From NCBI GenBank assembly GCA_021783895.1, contig JAJXTJ010000109.1, forward strand, positions 1 to 5,490: DNA of 5,490 nucleotides. Direction: 5' to 3'. This document shows, one piece after another, positions 1 through 5,490 of the stretch. The translations under genes were made by a program, and so were the position numbers. This stretch comes from Pseudomonadota bacterium. Its GTDB lineage: Bacteria; Pseudomonadota; Gammaproteobacteria; Burkholderiales; Sulfuricellaceae. Positions within the stretch are counted from its first letter, which is position 1. Every line of letters starts with the position of its first letter. Under the pieces are notes generated by a model. It was not told where the DNA came from, ran no database searches, and saw nothing but the letters and a program-made list of their open reading frames with translations.

Positions 1-1610
1 GCATCGACAAAGCTGTAATTGATCACTTCCTGATAATCGCGCGCGGTCAGCAACGCCCGCAACGTATCCCGCCCCCGCGCTGCCTCGGACTGGGCCAGCA
101 TGTTTAAACTGCCTCTGGGTGGCAGCGCCGGGATGTTATCGTAGCCATAGAGCCGCGCTATTTCCTCAATCAGATCGGCCTCGATGGCCAGATCGAAGCG
201 ATAGCTCGGCGGCGTGACCTGGAATACCTTAATGTGAGCCTCACGAAGCGAGACTTCGTCCCTTTCTCCCTCTGGGAGAGAGTTAGGAGAGAGGGAAACG
301 TCTTCGGCAAAATCGAATTGCAGGCGGGAGAGCAGCGCCGCGATTTGGGCTGCGCTCAAACCGATGCCCAGCACCTGGTTGACGCGCGCCACCCGCAACC
401 GGATCGGCGCACGCTGCGGCAATTCAGCCGTCACTTCGGTGATCTCGCCTGCCGCGCCACCACAGATTTCCAGCAGTAACTGCGTTGCCCGCTCCAGCGC
501 AGCACGCGTTGCTGCGAAATCCACGCCGCGTTCGAAACGATATGAAGAATCAGTGGAAAGAGTCAGCCTGCGCGCCTTGCCGGCGAGCGTATCCGGGCTG
601 AAGAACGCGCTTTCCAGGAAAATATCTGCGGTCATATCCGACACCGCGCTGGCCTGACCACCCATCACTCCGGCCAGCGCCAGAGCCTGGGCAGTGTCGC
701 TGATGACCAGCATGTCGGAACCCAGTGTTGCCGTCTGCTGGTTGAGCAGTGCCAATTGCTCGCCGGGACGGGCGAAACGCACGCGGATGCCGCCCCGGAT
801 TTTCGCCAGATCAAACGCATGCAGCGGTTGCCCCAGTTCCAGCAGAACGTAATTGGTCACATCCACGATCGCACTGATCGGACGCAGTCCGCTTCTTTTC
901 AGCCGGCGCGCCATCCATTCCGGTGTCACCGCTGCCGCATTCAGGCCTTTCAGCACTCGACCGCAGTAACGCGGGCAAGCGGCGGGTTCATCCACCGCAA
1001 CGGCGATCCGGTCAGGGATAGAGGCAGGCACGACCACCGCATTCGGCAAGCTCAACGCCGCGCCCGTCACCGCCGCCACTTCGCGTGCCACGCCGGTCAC
1101 ACTCAGGCAGTCACTGCGGTTGGGAGTAAGCTTGAGGGTGTACAGCTTGTCGTCGAGGCCGAGATAGTCGCGGATCGACTGTCCGACCGTCGCATCGGGC
1201 GGCAGCAGCAACAGGCCGCTGCTTACATCGGCCAGCCCCAGCTCCTGCTCGGAACACAACATGCCGGAGGATTCGACGCCGCGCACCTTGGCCCGCTTGA
1301 TCGCCATCTTCGGCAATTGCGCGCCGACCAGGGCGCACGGAACCTTCGCTCCGGCGCGAACATTGGCCGCACCGCACACGATCTGCAATGGCTCGCCGGC
1401 ACCGGCATCGACCCGGCAGACATTCAGCCGGTCGGCATCGGGATGCTTCTCCAGCGACAACACTTCTCCCACCACCACCTTGTCGAAGGGAGGCGCGACC
1501 GATTCCAGCGCCTCCACCTCCAGCCCCGCCATGGTCAGGGCATGAGCGAGCCGGTCGCTGTCGAGATCGGGATTGACGTAGGCACGCAGCCAGTTTTCGG
1601 AAAATTTCAT
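1..1610 (-). CDS. pheT: Phenylalanyl-tRNA synthetase beta subunit, 5' part (runs off left edge)
   Basis: PheT pairs with PheS in the (alpha-beta)2 enzyme that charges tRNA-Phe; the beta chain binds tRNA and hydrolyses mischarged Tyr-tRNA-Phe. I read it by hand from ATG at 1608-1610: 536 codons without a stop to the window edge, beginning MKFSENWLRAYVNPDLDSDR. Visible in order are the N-terminal region and tRNA-binding (OB) domain (about 1-150), the B3/B4 editing domain with LGQPLHAFD (His264, matching E. coli His265) and FLESAFF (Glu333, matching Glu334), then the B5 domain ending PSYRFDLAIEADLIEEIARL and YGYDNIP. The family is about 790-800 residues, so roughly the last third is missing. B5 carries about 22 extra residues (V438-H459) compared with E. 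coli. No SD precedes the ATG; a repeat hairpin ends 7 nt upstream. Because the frame is open at the edge it is easily missed; there is no frameshift. Confidence 0.97.
   Translation of the reverse strand, partial: MKFSENWLRAYVNPDLDSDRLAHALTMAGLEVEALESVAPPFDKVVVGEVLSLEKHPDADRLNVCRVDAGAGEPLQIVCGAANVRAGAKVPCALVGAQLPKMAIKRAKVRGVESSGMLCSEQELGLADVSSGLLLLPPDATVGQSIRDYLGLDDKLYTLKLTPNRSDCLSVTGVAREVAAVTGAALSLPNAVVVPASIPDRIAVAVDEPAACPRYCGRVLKGLNAAAVTPEWMARRLKRSGLRPISAIVDVTNYVLLELGQPLHAFDLAKIRGGIRVRFARPGEQLALLNQQTATLGSDMLVISDTAQALALAGVMGGQASAVSDMTADIFLESAFFSPDTLAGKARRLTLSTDSSYRFERGVDFAATRAALERATQLLLEICGGAAGEITEVTAELPQRAPIRLRVARVNQVLGIGLSAAQIAALLSRLQFDFAEDVSLSPNSLPEGERDEVSLREAHIKVFQVTPPSYRFDLAIEADLIEEIARLYGYDNIPALPPRGSLNMLAQSEAARGRDTLRALLTARDYQEVINYSFVD
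234..299. repeat. Palindromic repeat-like element inserted in frame in pheT
   Basis: This 66-nt segment has no counterpart in E. coli PheT and encodes about 22 extra residues (VSLSPNSLPEGERDEV, then SLREAH) between the B5 strand ending LQFDFAED and the conserved VTPPSYRFD. It holds two hairpins: arms 243-248/254-259 (perfect 6 bp, 5-nt loop) and arms 262-270/274-282 (9 bp with one G-U, loop TCT). The TCTCCC-TCT-GGGAGA core, followed by a GAGAGAGGG-like tail, resembles dispersed repeats of the CCCTCTCCC/GGGAGAGGG kind that I recall from many proteobacterial genomes. The length is a multiple of three and has no stop in the pheT frame. The borders are inferred from comparison with remembered E. 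coli PheT and may be off by several bases. Confidence 0.72.
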
Positions 1611-1617
1611 TTTTATC

Positions 1618-1698
1618 GTGAGGGGTAAGGCGCGAGGCGTGAGGCGGCCCAAAAAGGCGCGCCGTACCACTCCTCACCCCTCACCCCTCACCCCTCAC
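1618..1698. repeat. Inverted heptamer-repeat array filling the pheS-pheT gap
   Basis: The right arm (1672-1698) is a perfect tandem of CCTCACC, 3.9 copies. The left arm (1618-1645) is a degenerate inverse: GTGAGGG, GTAAGGC, GCGAGGC, GTGAGGC. The arms match at 23 of 27 positions as an inverted repeat. The outermost 9 bp are perfect (1618-1626 with 1690-1698), and an inner CGGC/GCCG pair (1645-1648, 1661-1664) lies in the loop. The transcript would form a long, G-rich/C-rich hairpin starting 2 nt after the pheS stop and ending 7 nt before the pheT ATG. There is no U-tract, so it is not a standard terminator. It occupies the place where the pheT SD would be. The origin is unknown; it looks like a miniature dispersed repeat. 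Confidence 0.85.
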
Positions 1699-1700
1699 AT

Positions 1701-2720
<1,020 letters not shown>

Positions 2721-2769
2721 TTATTTTTCGTCAATGCGACATGCGCACCGAAAATGAAACCACCCAAAC

Positions 2770-2797
2770 AAAAAAGGAGGCCTCTCAGCCTCCTTTT
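2770..2797 (-). terminator. Intrinsic terminator or attenuator between rplT and pheS
   Basis: The arms 2772-2781 and 2788-2797 form a perfect 10-bp inverted repeat (AAAAGGAGGC/GCCTCCTTTT) with a 6-nt loop. On the minus strand the stem is followed by a run of six T (2770-2775, partly in the stem) and then GTTTGGG. It begins 13 nt after the rplT stop. This fits a rho-independent terminator that ends or reduces transcription of thrS-infC-rpmI-rplT before pheST. In E. coli the same interval holds a terminator, a pheST promoter and a Phe-codon leader (pheM). I see no convincing leader peptide or promoter here, so how pheST is transcribed (read-through or an unrecognised promoter) is open. Confidence 0.85.
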
Positions 2798-2810
2798 CCT
2801 TTACTACTGG

Positions 2811-3170
2811 TTAGGCAGCGAGGCGGGCTTTTACCTGATTCACGATGTGTGCAAAAGCGGGCTTGTCGAACACCGCCAGATCGGCCAGAACCTTGCGGTC
2901 CACTTCGATTGCGGCTTTCTTCATGCCATTCATGAACACGCTGTAAGTCAGACCCAGTTCGCGGGCTGCTGCGTTGATACGGACAATCCACAGTGCGCGG
3001 AATTGACGCTTTTTCTGGCGACGGTCACGATAAGCATACTGACCGGCCTTCATCACCGCCTGTTTGGCGATGCGGTATACGTTCTTGCGGCGACCGCGGA
3101 ATCCCTTGGCCTGTTCCAGAACTTTCTTGTGGCGCGCGCGCGCCGTTACACCCCGTTTAACTCTTGGCAT
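2811..3170 (-). CDS. rplT: Large-subunit ribosomal protein L20
   Basis: L20 is an early-assembly 50S protein that binds 23S rRNA domains I/II; in E. coli it also represses translation of rpmI-rplT. It has 119 residues, close to the family's usual 117-119. It begins [20 protein letters not shown] and contains the basic helical segments [20 protein letters not shown] and [18 protein letters not shown], then the C-terminal RNA-binding part [19 protein letters not shown]. The start ATG (3168-3170) is supported by GGAG at 3179-3182, 8 nt upstream, directly after the rpmI stop codon. The 12-nt gap to rpmI implies translational coupling. Stop TAA is at 2811-2813, followed by the terminator hairpin. 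Confidence 0.99.
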   Translation of the reverse strand: MPRVKRGVTARARHKKVLEQAKGFRGRRKNVYRIAKQAVMKAGQYAYRDRRQKKRQFRALWIVRINAAARELGLTYSVFMNGMKKAAIEVDRKVLADLAVFDKPAFAHIVNQVKARLAA

Positions 3171-3182
3171 TTGTCAGTCTCC

Positions 3183-3380
3183 TTACGCGTAGGGCATCAT
3201 GGAGCGAACCGACTTCATGTCGCTCGCACAAACCATCGAAGTACCGCGCAGCTGACGCTTGCGCTTGGTCGTTTTCTTGGTCAGGATGTGGCGCAGGTGG
3301 GAATGGGTGCGCTTGATACCGCCGCCACCCAGAGATTTGAAGCGCTTGGCAGCGCCGCTCTTGGTTTTCATCTTAGGCAT
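3183..3380 (-). CDS. rpmI: Large-subunit ribosomal protein L35
   Basis: L35 is a small basic 50S protein. It has 65 residues, the normal family length, beginning [20 protein letters not shown] and continuing [24 protein letters not shown], read here as [19 protein letters not shown] then [10 protein letters not shown]; it ends VRSMMPYA. The ATG (3378-3380) has AGGAG at 3386-3390, 5 nt upstream. It lies 156 nt after infC, unusually far for this pair, because a repeat array and a leader intervene. rplT follows after 12 nt. In E. coli this gene is the target of L20 autorepression through an RNA structure upstream. Confidence 0.98.
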   Translation of the reverse strand: MPKMKTKSGAAKRFKSLGGGGIKRTHSHLRHILTKKTTKRKRQLRGTSMVCASDMKSVRSMMPYA

Positions 3381-3457
3381 AACAACTCCTTTGGTTTTAA
3401 CATGACGTCGGGCGTTTCCCGATGGGAAAACTTGGCAGCCTGAACATCACTTCTTTT
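3381..3457 (-). promoter_or_regulatory. rpmI leader with small hairpins; possible L20 operator
   Basis: This is the untranslated leader of rpmI, between the heptamer array and the start codon. It contains two mutually exclusive short stems: TTTCCC/GGGAAA (3415-3420 with 3424-3429, 3-nt loop) and CGGG/CCCG (3409-3412 with 3418-3421, 5-nt loop), followed by the SD AAAGGAG (3386-3392). In E. coli, L20 binds structures in this interval and represses rpmI-rplT. A similar role here is inferred only from position and foldability; I did not identify the conserved L20-binding motif. Confidence 0.3.
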
Positions 3458-3530
3458 AGCTATCAGCCATCAGCGTTCAGCTATCAGCAAAACCCACCCG
3501 CTGAACGCTGACAGCTGAACGCTGACCGCT
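3458..3530. repeat. Inverted heptamer-repeat array (NNTCAGC) between infC and rpmI
   Basis: The left arm (3461-3488) is four tandem heptamers: TATCAGC, CATCAGC, GTTCAGC, TATCAGC, preceded by a partial unit. After an 11-nt spacer (3489-3499), the right arm (3500-3530) is four inverse heptamers: GCTGAAC, GCTGACA, GCTGAAC, GCTGACC, plus GCT. TCAGC is invariant and the other two bases vary. In full register the arms match at 23 of 31 positions, with mismatches only at the two variable bases. In a shifted register there is a perfect 12-bp pairing (3470-3481 with 3500-3511). The array begins 6 nt after the infC stop. No U-tract follows it. Confidence 0.88.
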
Positions 3531-3536
3531 AGATTC

Positions 3537-4055
3537 TTATTTCTTTTTCGGTGACAACACCATCACCATCTGACGACCTTCCATTTTCGGGAACTGCTCA
3601 ACCGTGCCATGTTCCATAAGATCTGCTTCAACACGCTTGAGTAACCGCAGGCCGATCTCCTGATGCGCCATCTCGCGACCGCGGAAGCGCAGGGTGATTT
3701 TGCACTTGTCGCCCTCTTCCAGAAATTTGATCAGATTGCGCAGCTTGATCAGGTAGTCACCCTCGTCTGTTCCCGGACGAAACTTGATTTCCTTGACCTT
3801 GATCTGGATCTGCTTCAGCTTGGCTTCGTGCTGCTTCTTGCTTTCGCGGTACTTGAACTTGCCGTAATCCATCAAACGGCACACCGGCGGCTGGGCTTGC
3901 GGAGCGATCTCGACCAGGTCGATCTCGGCCTCTTCCGCCATTTTCATGGCCACGGCCAGGCTGACTATGCCAAGCGGTTCACCTTCCACACCGACCAAAC
4001 GAATCTCGGGCGCAGTAATCTCGCCATTGATTCGTGATTCTTTTTCCTGAGCGAT
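3537..4055 (-). CDS. infC: Translation initiation factor IF-3, probable AUC start
   Basis: IF3 binds the 30S subunit, prevents 50S joining, and checks start codon-initiator tRNA pairing. With a start at ATC (4053-4055) the protein has 172 residues (E. coli 180) and begins (M)[20 protein letters not shown]. The N-domain continues with [13 protein letters not shown] and [19 protein letters not shown]; the lysine-rich linker leads to the C-domain [19 protein letters not shown], then [16 protein letters not shown], ending [10 protein letters not shown]. No ATG, GTG or TTG lies between the SD and the conserved SRINGEI; the first such codon is a TTG inside the conserved N-domain (3996-3998), which would remove essential sequence. 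GGAGG at 4063-4067 is 7 nt before ATC. E. coli infC uses AUU and IF3 represses its own rare start; the same autocontrol is likely here. The gene follows thrS by 23 nt. Confidence 0.96.
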   Translation of the reverse strand: MAQEKESRINGEITAPEIRLVGVEGEPLGIVSLAVAMKMAEEAEIDLVEIAPQAQPPVCRLMDYGKFKYRESKKQHEAKLKQIQIKVKEIKFRPGTDEGDYLIKLRNLIKFLEEGDKCKITLRFRGREMAHQEIGLRLLKRVEADLMEHGTVEQFPKMEGRQMVMVLSPKKK

Positions 4056-4062
4056 AGCAAAA

Positions 4063-4067
4063 CCTCC
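4063..4067 (-). promoter_or_regulatory. Shine-Dalgarno site that fixes the infC start
   Basis: The minus strand reads GGAGG here, within TTTGGAGGTTTTGCT, 7 nt before the ATC codon. It is the strongest SD in the window and lies in the short gap after the thrS stop. It is the main evidence that infC starts at the non-standard ATC rather than at the downstream TTG, which has no SD. Confidence 0.85.
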
Positions 4068-4078
4068 AAATCAAAAAA

Positions 4079-5490
4079 TTAAACCGTGCCCACCCTCTTG
4101 GCAACTTCGTCCTTGAGCCGCTCAATCAACGCTTCCAGCGGCATCTGGCCTAGGTCTTCGCCCTTACGGGTACGCACGGCAACCTGTTTCGAGGCCACCT
4201 CTTTGTCCCCCACGATCAGGAGGTAAGGCAGCCTTTGCAAACTATGTTCCCGTATTTTATAGGTTATTTTCTCATTTCTCAAGTCCGCCTCGACGCGCAG
4301 ACCATTCTTTTTGAGCTCAGCGACCACCTCGCGCGCATAATTTGCCTGGGCATCGGTGATATTCATGACCACCAGTTGCTGCGGCGCCAGCCACATCGGG
4401 AAAGCGCCGGCGTGATGCTCGATCAGAATGCCGATGAAGCGCTCGAGCGAGCCGAGGATGGCGCGGTGCAGCATCACCGGCGTCTGCTTGGCGCTGTCTT
4501 CGTTGATGTAGGTTGCGTCCAGCCGGCCAGGCATGGAAAAGTCCACCTGGATGGTGCCGCACTGCCAGACGCGATTCAGGCAGTCGCGCAGCGAAAATTC
4601 GATCTTCGGCCCGTAGAATGCCCCCTCGCCCGGCTGCAATCCGAATTCCAGTCCCTTGCGCTTGAGCGCCGTTTCCAGAGCCGCCTCGGCCTTGTCCCAC
4701 ACCTCGTCAGCGCCGACGCGCTGCTCCGGCCGGGTGGAAAGCTTGACGACGATGTCGTCGAAGCCGAATTCGGCATAGACCTTTTGCAGCAGATCGATGA
4801 AAATCGCCACTTCATCCTGGATCTGCGCTTCGGTGCAGAAAATATGAGCATCGTCCTGAGTGAAGTTGCGCACCCGCATGATGCCGGCGAGGGTGCCGGA
4901 TGGCTCGTTGCGGTGGCAGGAGCCGAATTCCGCCAGCCGCAAGGGCAAGTCGCGGTAACTCTTCAGTCCCTGGTTAAACACCTGGATATGACACGGGCAG
5001 TTCATCGGCTTGACCGCGTAGTCGCGATTTTCCGAGTGGGTCGTAAACATCATCGACTGGAACTTGTCCCAGTGGCCTGATTTCTCCCACAGACTGCGAT
5101 CCACCACCTGCGGCGTGCGGATTTCCAGGTAACCGTTGTCGCGGAATACGTCACGCATGTACTGCTCGACGATCTGGTACAGCGTCCAGCCCCTGGGATG
5201 CCAGAACACCATACCCGGCGCTTCTTCCTGGGTGTGAAACAGGTCCAGCAGCTTGCCGATCTTGCGGTGGTCGCGCTTCTCGGCCTCTTCCAGACGGTGC
5301 AAATAGGCTTCCTGGTCTTCCTTCTTCGCCCAGGCGGTGCCGTACACACGCGTCAGCATTTCATTCTTCGAATCGCCGCGCCAGTAGGCGCCGGCCACCT
5401 TCATCAGCTTGAACACCTTGAGCTTGCCGGTAGACGGCACATGCGGGCCGCGGCACAGGTCGGTGAAATCGCCCTGGGAATACAGCGACA
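4079..5490 (-). CDS. thrS: Threonyl-tRNA synthetase, C-terminal 469 residues (runs off right edge)
   Basis: ThrRS charges tRNA-Thr and edits Ser-tRNA-Thr. The open frame extends to the window edge, so the GTG at 5438-5440 (in RGPHVPSTG) is internal and not a start. Visible in order: the end of the editing domain with LCRGPH (matching E. coli Cys182 and His186), the linker with [13 protein letters not shown], and the class II core with motif 2 [11 protein letters not shown] and motif 3 [11 protein letters not shown]. The three zinc ligands are present: Cys in PMNC (4997-4999), His in DDAHIF, and His in MLHRAIL. The anticodon-binding domain follows from [18 protein letters not shown] to the C-terminus KRVGTV. 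About 170 N-terminal residues are outside the window. Two unusual residues are seen in the core: Cys after NCP (E. coli Gly) and Ala in GTLAGIMR (E. coli His). Stop TAA is at 4079-4081; infC follows. Confidence 0.98.
   Translation of the reverse strand, partial: SLYSQGDFTDLCRGPHVPSTGKLKVFKLMKVAGAYWRGDSKNEMLTRVYGTAWAKKEDQEAYLHRLEEAEKRDHRKIGKLLDLFHTQEEAPGMVFWHPRGWTLYQIVEQYMRDVFRDNGYLEIRTPQVVDRSLWEKSGHWDKFQSMMFTTHSENRDYAVKPMNCPCHIQVFNQGLKSYRDLPLRLAEFGSCHRNEPSGTLAGIMRVRNFTQDDAHIFCTEAQIQDEVAIFIDLLQKVYAEFGFDDIVVKLSTRPEQRVGADEVWDKAEAALETALKRKGLEFGLQPGEGAFYGPKIEFSLRDCLNRVWQCGTIQVDFSMPGRLDATYINEDSAKQTPVMLHRAILGSLERFIGILIEHHAGAFPMWLAPQQLVVMNITDAQANYAREVVAELKKNGLRVEADLRNEKITYKIREHSLQRLPYLLIVGDKEVASKQVAVRTRKGEDLGQMPLEALIERLKDEVAKRVGTV

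Noticed and set aside
1..1610. Possible frameshift or pseudogene in pheT, because no complete frame is obvious there
   Set aside because: Codon-by-codon reading gives one continuous frame from 1610 to 1. It looked absent only because it runs off the window, and the 234-299 insert keeps the frame.
756..1628. Long plus-strand reading frame (290 codons) opposite pheT
   Set aside because: It is fully antisense to a confidently read pheT, its product is low-complexity and rich in Arg, His and Gln, it matches no family I know, and it has no SD. It is a composition shadow.
1111..1677. Minus-strand frame (188 codons) overlapping the start of pheT
   Set aside because: It is a different frame of pheT and begins inside the heptamer repeat; the product is Arg-rich shadow sequence.
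1618..1698. Rho-independent terminator between pheS and pheT
   Set aside because: The stem is strong, but no U-tract follows on either strand, and it would separate two genes needed in equal amounts.
2721..2770. Possible Phe leader peptide before pheS (TTG frame with several TTT codons ending in TAA-ATG; also a 3-codon ATG-TCG-CAT frame)
   Set aside because: Both lie after the terminator hairpin, not before it, have no SD, and the longer one lacks an ATG. The order is wrong for attenuation.
3458..3530. CRISPR-like array
   Set aside because: Units are 7 nt with no unique spacers, and the two arms are inverted. This is a tandem/inverted repeat, not a CRISPR array.

Overview
The window is one stretch of a conserved translation operon. 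All genes are on the minus strand, so transcription runs from high to low coordinates: thrS (3' part) - infC - rpmI - rplT - pheS - pheT (5' part). It encodes threonyl-tRNA synthetase, initiation factor IF3, ribosomal proteins L35 and L20, and both subunits of phenylalanyl-tRNA synthetase. The gene order, the protein sequences (IF3 and PheS in particular) and the moderate-to-high G+C suggest a proteobacterium, most likely a betaproteobacterium of the Nitrosomonadales/Gallionellales type. That assignment is from memory of the families, not from a search.

Layout: thrS runs in from the right edge and stops at 4079. infC follows after 23 nt, has a strong Shine-Dalgarno (SD) sequence, and almost certainly starts at an AUC codon. 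A 156-nt gap follows infC; it holds an inverted array of 7-nt repeats (3458-3530) and then a short leader with small hairpins in front of rpmI. rpmI and rplT are tightly coupled (12-nt gap). A perfect 10-bp hairpin with a U-tract lies between rplT and pheS and looks like an intrinsic terminator or attenuator. A 90-nt gap between pheS and pheT is almost filled by a second inverted heptamer array (1618-1698). pheT is open to the left edge and contains an in-frame, hairpin-rich 66-nt insertion (about 234-299) in its B5 domain.

The genes themselves are ordinary housekeeping genes and I see no new enzyme system. The unexplained signal is the small repeats inside this essential operon: two heptamer inverted arrays of the same design (each heptad can be read as TCASCNN) but different sequence, plus one palindromic element that has become part of a protein. 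All three sit where they could affect expression or protein structure. The two intercistronic arrays occupy the positions where the rpmI leader and the pheT ribosome-binding site would be expected. I found no tRNA, rRNA, CRISPR array, insertion sequence or phage gene.
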